Source: Meandrina meandrites (lineage: Eukaryota; Cnidaria; Anthozoa; Scleractinia; Meandrinidae). Taken from it: DNA of 64,000 nucleotides. Within the stretch, counting starts at the first letter, position 1. Each line of letters opens with the position of its first letter. The notes under the pieces were generated by a model. It saw only the letters and a program-made list of their open reading frames with translations. It was not told where the DNA came from and made no database searches. The stretch spans positions 17,069,661 through 17,133,660 of the forward strand of contig OY855906.1 of assembly GCA_963693305.1 (NCBI GenBank), given 5' to 3'. This document shows, in pieces, positions 44,112-55,747 of this stretch. Both the position numbers and the translations under genes were made by a program.

Positions 44112-45458
44112 AAGTAACTGAGCAAAGCAAGCAAAGTAAGTGCAGTACGCCAAGTAAGCCAAGTAAGCCAAGTAAGTGAAGTACGCCAAGTGAAATAAGC
44201 AAAGTAAGTGAAGTAAGCCAAGTAAGTGAAGTACGCCAAGTAAGTAAAGTAAGCCAAGTAAGTGAAGTAAGGTAAGTAAGTGAAGTAAGCCAAGTAAGTG
44301 AAGTACGCCAAGTAAGTGAAGTACGTCGAGTAAGTGAAGTAAGCCAAGTAAGTGAAGTAAGTGAAGTACGCCAAGTAAGTGAAGTAAGCCAAGTAAGCCA
44401 AGTAAGTGAAGTACGCCAAGTAAGCCAAGTAAGTGAAGTACGCAAAGTAAGTGAAGTAAGCCAAGTAAGTGAAGTAAGACAAGTAAGCCAAGTAAGTGAA
44501 GTACGCAAAGTAAGCCAAGTAAGTAAAGTAAGCCAAGTAAGTGAAGTAAGCCAAGTAAGTGAAGTAAGCCAAGTAAGCCAAGTAAGCCAAGTAAGTGCAG
44601 TAAGCGAAGTAAGCCAAGTAAGTGAAGTAAGCCAAGTAAGTGAAGTAAGCCAAGTAAGTGAAGTAAGCGAAGTAAGCCAAGTAAGTGAAGTACGCCAAGT
44701 AAGTGAAGTAAGCCAAGTAAGTGAAGTAAGCCAAGTAAGCCAAGTAAGTGAAGTACGCAAAGTAAGCCAAGTAAGTGAAGTAAGCCAAGTAAGTGAAGTA
44801 AGCCAAGTAAGTGAAGTAAGCCAAGTAAGCCAAGTAAGTGAAGTACGCAAAGTAAGCCAAGTAAGTGAAGTAAGCCAAGTAAGTGAAGTACGTCGAGTAA
44901 GTGAAGTAAGCCAAGTAAGTGAAGTAAGTGAAGTACGCCAAGTAAGTGAAGTAAGCCAAGTAAGCCAAGTAAGTGAAGTACGCCAAGTAAGCCAAGTAAG
45001 TGAAGTACGCAAAGTAAGTGAAGTAAGCCAAGTAAGTGAAGTAAGACAAGTAAGCCAAGTAAGTGAAGTACGCAAAGTAAGCCAAGTAAGTAAAGTAAGC
45101 CAAGTAAGTGAAGTAAGCCAAGTAAGTGAAGTAAGCGAAGTAAGCCAAGTAAGCCAAGTAAGTGAAGTAAGCGAAGTAAGCCAAGTAAGTGAAGTAAGCC
45201 AAGTAAGTGAAGTAAGCCAAGTAAGTGAAGTAAGCGAAGTAAGCCAAGTAAGTGAAGTACGCCAAGTAAGTGAAGTAAGCGAAGTAAGCCAAGTAAGTGA
45301 AGTAAGCCAAGTAAGCCAAGTAAGTGAAGTACGCAAAGTAAGCCAAGTAAGTGAAGTAAGCCAAGTAAGTGAAGTAAGCCAAGTAAGTGAAGTAAGCCAA
45401 GTAAGCCAAGTAAGTGAAGTACGCAAAGTAAGCCAAGTAAGTGAAGTAAGCCAAGTAA
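44112..45458. repeat. 9-bp minisatellite array with 567-bp higher-order repeat
   Basis: About 150 units of the GTAAGCCAA / GTAAGTGAA / GTACGCAAA type. A block marked by the rare unit GTACGTCGA occurs at 44321 and 44888, 567 bp (63 units) apart, with the same variant order after it. The unit has no stop codon on the minus strand, so all three minus frames stay open for over 460 codons; these are not genes. Confidence 0.97.
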
Positions 45459-45606
45459 GTACACACATATAAAGTACTGGTTCTAGGACAGTTTTATGTG
45501 TAAACACTTTAAACAAAAAAAATTCGGGCCTTACGGCCCTCATTTTTTTTGTTAAAATTTTTATTACACCAAACAGTCCCATAACGCAGTACTTTATATG
45601 TGTGTG
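45459..45606. mobile_element. Short TIR element next to the 9-bp array
   Basis: CACACATATAAAGTACTG and CAGTACTTTATATGTGTGTG face each other 110 bp apart, enclosing a GGGCC...GGCCC stem-loop (about 45526-45540). Confidence 0.6.
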
Positions 45607-45875
45607 GTGGTATTTGAGAGAAAATTAACTCTAACATGGAAGTTATGCGCAGACACAGCAGCAAACAAACCTGCAGAAGCGCAAACAAAGCAAACACAGC
45701 GACAAAACAAACTTTTCGAGACATGGTCCAACGGTGCGAAAGCGGATGTGTCACACAAAAAAATTATTTTCTTTTGTAGAAATGCCCGCACTGTATAATA
45801 TACAAAAGTGTCTCAGAATTATTTTCCATTTGAACAATTATCTGCACTTGTATATACGCCGAGATGGCAGCCGCG

Positions 45876-46268
45876 AAAGTATCTCAAGTAAGCAAAGTAT
45901 CTCAAGCAAGGGAAGTAGCTCAAGTACGCAAAGTATTACGAGTAAGGAAAGTATCTCGAGTAAGCAAAGTAACTCAAGTAAGCAAAGTATCTTTTAAAAG
46001 TAAGCAAAGTATCTCAAGTAAGCAAAGTATCTGGAGTAAGCAAAGTATCTCAAGTAAGCAAAGTATCTCAAGTAAACAAAGTATCTCAAGTAAGCAAAGT
46101 ATCTCAAGTAAGCAGAGTATTTCAAGCAAGCAAAGTATCTCAAGTAAGCTAAGTATCTCAAGTAAGCAAAGTATCTCAAGTAGGCAAAGAATCTCGAGTA
46201 AGCAAAGTATCTCAAGTAAGCAAAGTATCTCAAGTAAGCACAGTATCTCCAGTAAGCAAAGTATCTCA
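45876..46268. repeat. 18-bp minisatellite array (AGTATCTCAAGTAAGCAA)
   Basis: About 21 units; each is the 9-mer AGTAAGCAA (also in the neighbouring array) plus AGTATCTCA. Frames reading SSKQSI or its reverse are repeat artefacts. Confidence 0.95.
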
Positions 46269-46560
46269 GAGTACATTATAAATATCTTATAGGGTACATT
46301 ATAAATACCATATATGAAGTACCTACCGCAGATCGGCTCCTGACCGCTGGTCAAGGGGGACGCGGACTTTGGAACTGAATCGCGGCCGCCAGGAGGCCGC
46401 CAGAGATTAGACTTTGTATCGACTTTGTACTTTCTAGGTGTGATCGAATCCCACTTGGTGCAAAGACCAGTGAAAGTCTTTTTGCGGTGTACTGTTGTAG
46501 TTTTAGGTTGATTTTTCAGAACACTTGCCGGATTAAGTCATTTTTTACTCTCCCAATGTT

Positions 46561-46900
46561 GAATAAAAAAAAACAGATAAAATACAATATAATACATAAA
46601 TTGTGCAATAAGGATGGTCAGCAAAAGAGACTTATCCCGGTTCAAGGCAGACCACCCTAAAAAAAGAAAGATCATAAAAATCTACCAAAAAACTTCGAAA
46701 TAAAAGTATCAACAAAACACTAAATTGCCCATTTCTCGAAGAATATGTAGTCCCTTATATTACTTCCTTTTTAAAACAGGAAATAATTGAGGCTTGGCGA
46801 ACTGACAGTGGTAACACATTCCACATTTCAACAATCCTATTAAAAAAACTAAACCTGAAAATATCAGTCCTAGTATAATTCTAAGGAGGACCTTTCAGAA
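46561..46900 (-). pseudogene. LINE 3'-end fragment
   Basis: On the minus strand a segment reads FSFFNRIVEMWNVLPLSVRQ then ASIISCFKKEV and a stop, the pattern found at the C-terminus of many non-LTR retrotransposon RT ORFs (R-V-W-N-x-L-P, then S-F-K). Non-coding tail follows to an A-rich stretch at 46561-46580. The rest of the RT is absent or unrecognisable. Confidence 0.6.
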
Positions 46901-47218
46901 TGTGAATAACATTGAATAAATAAAGATATGTCGATATGTTATAAAAGAATCTTCCGTATTTCAGTAATTTCTTTGTTTATCCTTATTTTGTATTTCAAGT
47001 CCTTTAGAAAAGCCGACAGTAGTTCTTCTCAAACAAAGATAGAGCTTTCTTAGCTTATTTTATTCAAATTTTAGTCAACTTCATTCTCGAATCCAGAGCT
47101 CTTTCACGCTTCGGTCAAGCGCGGCTGAAAAACCGAAGGTCTGGGGTCGAGAATGAGTCAACTTGACCGTTGTACTTTGTACAACTGCGTATTTTCGCTT
47201 TGGCGATGAACTTTGTAC

Positions 47219-48172
47219 TTGAAACGGCTTGGAAAGTAAACATTTATTCAATTTTTCACAATTTTAATGGTATGGGCATTATTTTTGACAGATTTCATGC
47301 CATCCCTTTGTTCAAGACTTGCAGCGAATCATGAAAAGCTCTTTTGAGGTGTCGTGGGCATGGTCACATGCCACGTGAGAAGAATTTTCCGGTAATATTG
47401 AAAAACTGAAGCAAATTTTTAAGTCCTGTGGGCATTCCACTGGAAATACAGTACTTACAACCGCTGATTCCTTCTACCTGGGCATTGAGCGTTTTATTTC
47501 ATGCCCGTTCTTCAACAAAACGTTCAGAGATAATTTTTAATCCGGGTTACTGGTAAAAACATCTCTTATAGCATGCGTGTGAAATTCTCATGCCTTCCTT
47601 GCACGTTTTTCGCGCGGCGGCCTTTACCAAGCGACCGAGCAAAGCCTGGGTACGATTTTCAGGCGCCTAAAGAATCTGCCATGCCCGGCATGAAAAATGA
47701 GTTTTCATGCCGGACATGAAAACGGCTCATTTCCTGTTCATGCCCAGCATGAACCGGAAATGATCCGTTTTCATGCCGGGCATGTAAAATCAGTTCATTT
47801 CCGTTTCATGCCCAGCATGAACGGGAAATGAGCCGTTTTCATGCCCGGCATGAAAAATAGCAAATTTCATGCCCGGCATGAGAAATGGCAGATTTCATGC
47901 CCGGCATGAAAAACGGCGCGCTGAATCCCAGACGCGAAAATTAAAGCCCCAGGGCATGACGCTAAATTTTACATGCCCTAACGATGACTTTTTCTTGTAC
48001 TGAATATTTTCCATTAAACTACATGCCCAGAGCACGCAAAACGACCGTCTACACAAAAAGCTCCCAGCTAACTCCGTTTTTTGACGAGCAGAGCATGGAG
48101 AAGAAATTTTCATGCCAACAACAATATTCACCCATTTTTTTCATAAATGTTTACTTTCCAAGCCGTTTTGAA
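47219..48172. mobile_element. TIR element rich in CATGCC palindromes
   Basis: Ends TTGAAACGGCTTGGAAAGTA and TACTTTCCAAGCCGTTTTGAA, complementary for about 30 bp with one indel. The inside has many CATGCC/GGCATG words. No transposase; target duplication not evident. Confidence 0.65.
47690..47912. repeat. Cluster of CATGCCCGGCATG palindromes
   Basis: Roughly nine copies of a 13-bp near-palindrome (CATGCCCGGCATG, CATGCCCAGCATG, CATGCCGGGCATG) separated by AAAACGG, AAATGAG-type spacers. Confidence 0.9.
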
Positions 48173-48565
48173 CAGCTCAGTGTTAAGATAATTTCTTTGT
48201 TAGATAATCACATTGGAACAGCTCCTTTCAAGGGGAGGTTCTCCCTGCTTGTCAATCAATTGAGAATCACTGACTTTTGAAACGGAATATTTTGAGTACT
48301 TGTACCTCACGTGGGCGTATGTGACCTGTACTTTGTACCCAGGAAATCACCTTTAAGGAAGCGATATTATAAACATTTTTTGATTAGATCGACGATTACG
48401 AATATGGAAGCAATAAACTACTGTTCTGTCTGCTCCTTGACGTCCGTAAGAAGACCATTGAAGTAGATCTGTGTATACAATGAGGGATTTGTGACGAGAT
48501 CTCGTCGACCGAGCTAATTTTCCGCCGTATTCAGTGAATTTCAAATCGTTTCCCGCCAAAGTCCA

Positions 48566-48657
48566 GGCCCCAGTTGTTCAAAGAGTGGATAGCGCTATCC
48601 ACCGGATAAATCACTATCCGGTGGATAAGTGTTGGGAAAACAAACCAGACTATCCAC

Positions 48658-48694
<37 letters not shown>

Positions 48695-48712
48695 CTTTGA
48701 ACAACCTGGGCC
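48566..48712. mobile_element. 147-bp palindromic MITE
   Basis: Arms GGCCCCAGTTGTTCAAAG... and its inverse ...CTTTGAACAACCTGGGCC with CTATCCACCGGATAAATCAC inside; about 55-bp stems. No clear target duplication. Confidence 0.8.
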
Positions 48713-48819
48713 AGAAGTTGTCCATTTAGCCCGAAAAACTCAGTGTCACGCGAACATATATTATTATTAAAAACTAGTAATGGTATATTGCAATTCCTGA
48801 GATTTGATTGGTTAACAGG

Positions 48820-48847
48820 CAATGGTATATGAGCTCATATACCATTG
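48820..48847. repeat. Perfect 28-bp palindrome
   Basis: CAATGGTATATGAG facing its exact complement, centred on GAGCTC. Confidence 0.9.
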
Positions 48848-48930
48848 ACCACAAATATCGTAGCCGTTACGCCTCAACGAAAACAGCTGGGGAGCTCAAA
48901 CATTGCAATTCTTGGGCGTTTTTAATAAAA

Positions 48931-48964
<34 letters not shown>

Positions 48965-49044
48965 CGTTATAGCCAACTCGGCGCTATGAGCCTCGTTGGC
49001 TATCTACCATCTCATATCCAACGCGCGCTCGTGGAATAATTATT
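48931..49044. mobile_element. Hairpin element
   Basis: Arms ATTATTCCACTCGCGCTTGT, GGATATGAGAT on the left with imperfect inverse to 49044; includes GTTGGCTAT/ATAGCCAAC. Confidence 0.55.
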
Positions 49045-51337
49045 AAATATACCCCTTGAGGACTTTATAAAAATGATAATACATCAAACAAGAAATTAAA
49101 CATCTGCCCTTTAAAGATAATATATAGATTTAGGCAGGCCTAAAAGCGGAGCTCCCATTTATTACTTTTTTTTTCCTAGTGTTGTCAGAAAAAAAACTTC
49201 TGGTGTTATCAAATAAGTAGCCACACTATTTCTAAGCTTATTCAGTAGCTTATATAGGAACAAACAAATTAATTTTTAATCACTCATGGTTAAACTTAAT
49301 ACCTTAAAAACCTCTCATGGTTTTGTTGACGAAAGCAACGTCAATATATTTCGAGGTTAACCATATTGGACCCTTATTGCCTGACGTGGCAGGTTCTAAA
49401 ATTGAAATTGACGAGTGCACTTTATTGGGTTCCTCACGTACGCACGTAGGCGCACACAACAAGTCTTAGTAAAACTTTTTAAAACGTTTAATGCACACTG
49501 ATTAATACCTCTAAGAGTTATTCAATATATGAAAGACTTTGACCCTGTTTTGATTTACTACAAAACAGTGAGGGTAAAAAAATCAACTCAAGGCAAAAAC
49601 AAAATACAGAAAAACGAAGTGAATTCGCTGCTCAACACAGTAAACAAAATGAACTCACGCCACGGCAAACTGAGAAAATCACAACGGCAAAATAAACTCA
49701 AATTGATGGTGCCCGTTATGTAAACACATGTTAAAGCAGATTTTGTGTAAGAATTGTGGCAGTTCGTGATTTGGGAAGTGTTACACGCTAACTAAGAATA
49801 AGCTGGTTTGGTTGCATGATTAACAAATTCTGTTTTATCGTACGCGTTGGTTAATACCTTGGAGAACTTTATGCAGAAGAAATGATTCAATTTTCTTCAT
49901 TTCTGGTAAGCAAATATGCGGTAAGTAAAGTGTGAAGGCACTCAGCCAAGCACAGGTAACTCGCCACGAAATCGGCGAAATATTGTTTTTTTTACGCGTA
50001 CAAGATTTCAACACACTCGCTGATAAGATAAACAAAACAAATGCAAGCGAGTATAAAACAAGAACGGTTAGATAATAGATCGCTTAAATATATTTTGGTG
50101 TGCAGTATCGTTAAATAGTTTAACTCGCTTTTGTTCGCAAGATTTTTCTGTACGTGTAGTTTGTAATTGACAAAACGAATCGCGATTTTGTGCCGTGAAG
50201 CTTAAAATTTTAATATAGTTCTCAAAATCCAATTATGAACATCACAGTTAACTCCACTAACTAAACCACAAAACAATTAGTCCAAACGCAATATTTAATA
50301 AACAATGTCTGCATAAAATGTACAAACATGAACAGGTTTGAAAGCAGCATTAATTAAATAAAAATATTTACGGGAAGATCTGAAAACCGACACAACTTCA
50401 AATTCGCTCATAAATGAAGCATGAACTGATTTTCATGATAAAATTAGACTTATGCTTAGTGCATACATTAACATATGTTACCTCATGTTTGAAAACAGTG
50501 TTGAAAAAGGCTTGTAATACTGCAGGGAAAAAATTTCAAACCAGCACAATAACTTCGGAAGCGAACACGCCACTCGTTGTAGCTTACTGAATACTCCAAC
50601 ACCACCAACATGTACACGATTTGAATTATCAGCAAAGATCGATCTCTCCTTTCATTTCAGTGTAGCTGTTAACAGTCTTTTATCCATCACTTAGTGAACA
50701 TCACCGGCTCTGAGCTCAATTTTATGTCAGCTCAATGTCAGTTCAATTAATTTTTCAGCCTTGGTCAACCGCAGTGCTTCAACTCTCGGTGTTGTCCGAT
50801 GTATATCATGTTCAAGTCAGCAATGTTTTCGGATCTTCCCGTTAAGAGGTTGTCCTTAATCATTTGGCATGGGTTTCCATGATGTAGATGGTTAAATAGA
50901 GTGAGAAATATTCACGAAGAATGCTTTCTTCGCGTCAGCATGCTTTCTTCGCGTCTTCATTCAGCTTTGAAGGTGAACAACGTACCAAGTATTTTACCGC
51001 CTTTTCGTACAATCGCTTCGTTTAAGTTGAAATGAAATGTCCAGATCATGAGAAAACATGAGGAAAAAAACTCTGAAATAACACAGTGTTCTTAAAAATT
51101 TCTACGACAAGTAAGTTAACTCTCAACAAACCAAAAAATGTTTTTGCGTTACTTTTCGCGTAAGAAGGACTCCAAATCAAAGATAAAGACAAACTCGTCC
51201 CCAGGCCTAATCCGTGCGTACGTACGTACGGAGACGACAACCAAATTTTCTCGCCTTCATGGGTTTATTAATTTCTATGCCTATGGATGCTCCGCCCGCA
51301 GGCGCCTTCGGCGCCCGCGGGAGCTCCGCTAAAAAGT
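49045..51337. other. Non-coding spacer downstream of copy C
   Basis: No gene recognised. Short hairpin GGCGCC-rich at about 51295-51325 and duplicated GCTTTCTTCGCGTC at 50921-50960. Confidence 0.35.
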
Positions 51338-51499
51338 TTAGTTTTGTTTTTCTTTGCGAGTGTCATCGTCATTATCAGTTTTTAGAATGAACTTGGTGGC
51401 TCTTCGCTGAATTGTTTCTAATTTGTCAAGATTTTTAGCTGTGAACGGTGACCAGAAATAGGGACAATAGCACAGTACTCCAGTTGAGACCTTATTAAC
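51338..51499 (-). pseudogene. LINE RT C-terminal fragment
   Basis: 53 codons reading CYCPYFWSPFTAKNLDKLET and IQRRATKFILKTDNDDDTR, matching the common non-LTR RT segment (x-W-S-P-x-T-x-K-N-I-D-K-L-E-x-I-Q-R-R-A-T-K). It ends 8 bp from the stop codon of STELLO-like copy C, so the insertion or duplication reached the gene's 3' end. Confidence 0.75.
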
Positions 51500-51507
51500 C
51501 TCACTGG

Positions 51508-52534
51508 TTACTTTTTTGGCGGAACTAAATGTTTCAATTCACTTCCTGCTCGTAAATACGAAGATGCTTTTTCTTCCGGTAAAATTTCAACCTCTCCACC
51601 TATTGTATTTATACACGATTTCGGAGCCGCGTTTATAGCTGGCATTTCATATCCAATGCTTACTAAATCAGTTAGCCAAGCTTCTGTTATAATGGCGTCG
51701 TTTATTTCCCAGAAGCCTTGGTGAACCATTGCTACACTTAAATCCAGAACTCTGCTAAAGAAATCTGGTTTCTCCGATTTCCAGTTGATCAAAAACTCAA
51801 CTAATCGCCCGGAATCCTGGTAAAGCAGTTTTTCGTCGATGAAATCAATGAGATAGTTATGCGCATTTCGATATTGCACAGCATTTGGCGGGAAAAACGA
51901 CAGGTGTGATCCAATGTCCCACAGCAACCGCTGAGCCCAGTAACCGCGCCAGATATCGCAGACTCGAAACGTTACAGTGGTCGGTATAAACATGGCCCAT
52001 AATGCCTTGCTCATGAACAGCGTGTTTTGGGAGTTAAATGGAGCCATTGTCCTTGGAGGGAGAACAACAGGTTGTGCATCAGGGTCAAACTCGACTTTCA
52101 AATCTATATTTTTGTCTTTTCTTGTTAACCGAAAGATGGCGTCCACATCCGGGTCACCATTAACCACGCCCTGCTGTATCGATGTGTCCACCCCTTGGCA
52201 TTTGACAAACTTGTGTGATGGGGGATCAGCAATGTGATCCAGGGGGTACCCTCTAGGCCAAATGGTACTTTGTCCAAAATGTTCATAAGGATTAACCAGA
52301 ATAGAATCTGTTTTGTACACTAAGAAGTCGCCAGTTTCCTGTTGGTAAAAAGTTATTTTACCACTTGTCGGGGAGTTATCGTCGTCTGTTTCATAGATAA
52401 TTTTGGCGCCATGTTGAATAGCGTAGAGGTAGCCGATATTTTTTCGAGCGTAACTTTTGTAGGGAAGTAAGTCGTGAATGCGGTATCCCAAAGACTTCTG
52501 TTTCTCAACACTCAAGAAAACACAGTTGGGATGG
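51508..52534 (-). CDS. STELLO/DUF288-like glycosyltransferase copy C, exon 2 (catalytic)
   Basis: Terminal exon, 341 residues plus stop. The acceptor (poly-T then TGCAG) precedes 52534; its first base completes Ser with exon 1. Contains SHPNCVFLSVEKQKSLGYRI, ARKNIGYLYAIQHGAKIIYE, TDDDNSP (DXD motif), YEHFGQSTIWPRGYPLDHIA, RVCDIWRGYWAQRLLWD and KPDFFSRVLDLSVAMVHQGF. No stop or frameshift. Joined to 55293-55684 it gives a 472-residue protein with one N-terminal membrane helix, a likely Golgi glycosyltransferase by family; substrate unknown. Very similar to copy B throughout except the last 40 residues. Confidence 0.9.
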
Positions 52535-52796
52535 CTGCAAAAAAAAAAGACAATTATAAGATTGTTTCTCTTTTCTTAGTGAATAGGGTTCATTAAGTAA
52601 GCATCACGGGGTAAAATATTATATTATTAGCCGGTTGTAAGTTAGTTTGAGGTTCTCAGTTACATTTCCCAAGAGGGGAATGGTAGGAAACTCAAACATT
52701 CTTTTCTCGAATGACGTCATCATTGATTGACTGAATCCGCGGCGTCTGGAAGCAACTCTTGGAACCTCGTCCACAGAACTACTTTTTGCGTTCAAT

Positions 52797-52934
52797 TAGC
52801 CTGCGTAGCTTGGCGGTTTTATTGGGGCGAAACGCGCGCTAAAAGAGCGGCGAAGCCGCGACAGGCTTGTCGCGGCTTCACCACTTGATTTGCGCGAGTT
52901 TCGCCCCAATAAAACCGCCAAGCTACGCAGGCTA
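52797..52934. mobile_element. 138-bp Mutator-like hairpin MITE with 9-bp duplication
   Basis: Ends TAGCCTGCGTAGCTTGGCGG / CCGCCAAGCTACGCAGGCTA, arms of about 38 bp, flanked by GCGTTCAAT on both sides (52788-52796 and 52935-52943). A second inner stem GCGGCGAAGCCGCG/CGCGGCTTCACC is present. Confidence 0.85.
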
Positions 52935-53277
52935 GCGTTCAATCGAATATTGAGTCATCGCCATCTTGGATCTTTAAGCGTCAGAGAAGATCCTGGAAAT
53001 GACTGGTACCAAGGAATAAACTGAATACTGGGATTGTCATTGACACAAGTTTTGACCGAGACGGCCCTTTGGTCAGAATAGTCTATTCTATGCACTGCTG
53101 CTTTCAAAATCCAAGGATATTTTTACATCAAGTGGACGAAGAGTAACATGGTAACATGGTGTTTACTGGTGAGCTTGACTCACTCGCTTACCAGCAAAAC
53201 GTAATTAAAGTTATTCAGGGTAAAAGAACTAAAATGTTTCTATACTTTTTTCTACAGCTCGTTCATTACAATTATTA

Positions 53278-53765
53278 TGCATCAGTCAATTCCAACAGTG
53301 GCCATTCCCCCCGGGCTAACCCCCGGGCATTAGCATTTCTTTAAAAAAATTTGGCAAATTCCCCGGGGTGGGGATGCGGGAACCGGGCAAATGCTCCGCC
53401 CCCGGGTTGATTGTTTTCAATCTCTCGATGATATAAAACTATAATACAAGTTGTTGCTTCTTAGCAATGAAGAAATATCTAAAATTGAGAAAATATACCT
53501 TTAAAAACATCCACGAACATCCACAAGCTTCTCTAGTCCTTCGTGGACTAGCTAATCTTCAACGTAGTCCACGTCTTGGCCTTTAAACCTTTCCATCACG
53601 AATACGCGACTCACTCCACGGTTTGCGAAACCACGTTTCAAATGCCCGGGGGTCGACCCGAGGTACGCAAATGCCCCACCCTCGGGACTGGCAATATTTG
53701 CAAATGCCCCGCGGTTGCCCCGGGGAGGGGGGGGGGGGGGTGTACGGCTGGAATTGACAGATGCA
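53278..53765. mobile_element. PIF/Harbinger-type MITE, copy 2
   Basis: Same ends as 3912-4389 (TGCATCAGTCAATTCCA / TGGAATTGACAGATGCA) and TTA on both sides (53275-53277, 53766-53768). The interior aligns through CCCGGGCATTAGCATTTCTT and ATCTCTCGAT with small indels. Confidence 0.82.
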
Positions 53766-54203
53766 TTATCATGAAGTAGCTGTAGCCAGTAGTATCTCGA
53801 CAAATCAGTTTGACTAACGAAAGCTAGAGAAAAATTGTTAGTTATGATATTTCTCGTCACGCCGTTATTGGCACAGAGCAAATTTCTTGTTTAAAAATTG
53901 AGTAACGGTATCATGTAAACAGATCGAGGGAAATGAATGGAAATAGAATGAACTCGTTCTAGAATGAGAGCAATTCCGGTGTAATTTAAAGAGCCCCTAG
54001 CTTCGAGCCAGACTACAGAAGATTACGTTGTTTTAAATTGCAGTATACTTTTTTACAGAAAAATGGTTTATATCACGTGTATTCTAAAATTATTCGCACT
54101 TAATCCTAGTGTTTAAACGGAATGCGTACTCTGTATTAACTACTTTTGGCTCTCATCCGGCATTTTCGTTATTATTTTATGTAATATCACAGTCACTGGT
54201 TAA

Positions 54204-54543
54204 AGGGACACTGTCACGGACATTTTTGGGCTTTTTTAGTAAAATGGCACCAAAATTACAACTATTAAAGTACTTTCAACCATGCAGGAAATGCTCCTAG
54301 AACGTAAAGGGAAGGATATCTAGCAAATTGTTTAAGGGCAGAACTCGAAAAAGTCAGGCTGACTTTTTTCAAACTGAGATCAAAAGCTCCCGATTGTATC
54401 ACAGTGATATCACTCTTTATTTATCTTCAGTACACTGCTATAGTAATTTTAAGAATATATGACCACTGTTAATAGGTTTCCAGTGGTATAAACATGTTTT
54501 TGGGCTGTTGAATGTTTGAAGTTATGCTAGTGACAGTGTCCCT
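54204..54543. mobile_element. TTAA-target MITE
   Basis: 340 bp, ends AGGGACACTGTCAC / GTGACAGTGTCCCT, TTAA on both sides (54200-54203, 54544-54547). TTAA duplication fits Kolobok or piggyBac-type elements. Related degenerate copy at 62565-62874. Confidence 0.78.
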
Positions 54544-54715
54544 TTAATTTCTTTACGGGCTGCCTTCTTATATATACACGGCTCACTTCCCGCGCACTTG
54601 CATGGTCATGAAATGTTTTTCTTTCTCCAGAAACAACTTGTTAACTTTGTTTTCTCGATTCGTATTTTAAGATACGGTCCTTGGTCATATTATGGCCTGC
54701 ACGATTCGCAATAAC

Positions 54716-54773
54716 TTGCGTTGCAGACAAACTAGGCCCTGGTATAGTCCGGGGTTTAGTTCGTCTGCAACGC
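54716..54773. repeat. Short hairpin
   Basis: TGCGTTGCAGACAAACTA faces TAGTTCGTCTGCAACGCA across a 20-bp loop. Confidence 0.7.
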
Positions 54774-55292
54774 AGGCTAGCTTCGCAAACGGGCCAGAAT
54801 CGACCGGCTTAAGATCGGTCCGTATCGTACAGCACAGACCACGAAATCGATTAGTAGTATTTCCTGGGTGGTCGGGACAGGAAACTGCGCACCAAAATTT
54901 TAAACCTTTTCAAGTAAGTATTTTCAGGTTCTACTGGGCCTTAATGGCGCTTTTGCAATCATCTCAAACATTGATAACCGTCCTTGATGCTGTCAAATAT
55001 CAAACTTAAACTTTATTTACCTGATTTGTGATTTGCTTTTCTTGTAGCCGGTGACTGTTGACATAAACTATTTTTGTGGACAGGTTAAAGTGAATATATT
55101 ATCTTCGTACCGCCACGTGGGCTGTATGTATTAGCGGCGTTCGATCTGAACGGAACCTTATTTGTAAGCCAATTTACAGGCTAAACTCGAGCGTTCGAGT
55201 CCATCTATGCTACACCCCTTATAACAAAAACTAAAGTTGTAAAACAAGACTCGGTGCGTTTATACAGCGACAAAAATAAATTATATACGTAC

Positions 55293-55684
55293 CTCCAATC
55301 TTCTGGGGTTTTTGTATCGCCGACCACAACAACCTTCCAACCTTCAATAACAGCTAACTTTTTTACATCTGCTGTTGGTGAATTTATAGTCGTGACAACA
55401 ATCCATTTCTCATGCATTTCCTCGGCTGGCGGAGGAGATTTCCGCGGTATTTCGTTCCAATTTATCCCTATTGTTAAACTTTCTGTTCGCTTTTTTAATT
55501 TGCCGTTAACTATGGACCCCTTGGGGCCTTTAACCTCTGCAGGGTTTGGAAATTTTTCGGATATTGTGTTGTAAATAATAAACGTTCGTTCTTCGAAGAA
55601 AAGTCGATAAAAGAGGAAAAGCATTAGAAGTTGTAAAGCAAACCCGAAGAAAATCCACTTCCTACACATCTTGTCAGGTGGCAT
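55293..55684 (-). CDS. STELLO/DUF288-like glycosyltransferase copy C, exon 1
   Basis: 130 codons plus two bases, ending AG|GTACGT. I start at the ATG at 55684 (MPPDKMCRKW) because it aligns with MPSKTW of copy A; an upstream in-frame ATG at 55747 would add 21 residues. One membrane helix (IFFGFALQLLMLFLFYRLFF) sets type II topology, then a Lys/Gly-rich stem, then NWNEIPRKSPPPAEEMHEKW, IVVTTINSPTADVKKLAVIE and GWKVVVVGDTKTPEDW. Splices in phase to 52534. Confidence 0.88.
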
Positions 55685-55747
55685 ACGTGATTTGAAATAC
55701 ATGTTTGGTTCCCCTCCTTCGAAGACGGCGAAAGTTTTGCATGGCAA

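Larger units (their letters stand above)
52535..55292 (-). other. Intron of STELLO-like copy C
   Basis: 2758-bp intron with a GTACGT donor and TGCAG acceptor (minus strand). It has collected at least four inverted-repeat elements, listed separately. Confidence 0.85.

Noticed and set aside
44049..45582. Three minus-strand frames of 463-495 codons (LLHLLG, TYLAYF, SLTWLT repeats)
   Set aside because: A 9-bp unit without stops keeps all frames open; simultaneous opening of all three minus frames argues against coding.
47690..47912. p53-type response elements from the CATG palindromes
   Set aside because: The flanking purine/pyrimidine pattern does not consistently fit the half-site rule; the palindromes are better described as repeats of the mobile element.
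49529..49723. Lys-rich 64-codon frame
   Set aside because: Low-complexity composition in AT-rich DNA; no support.
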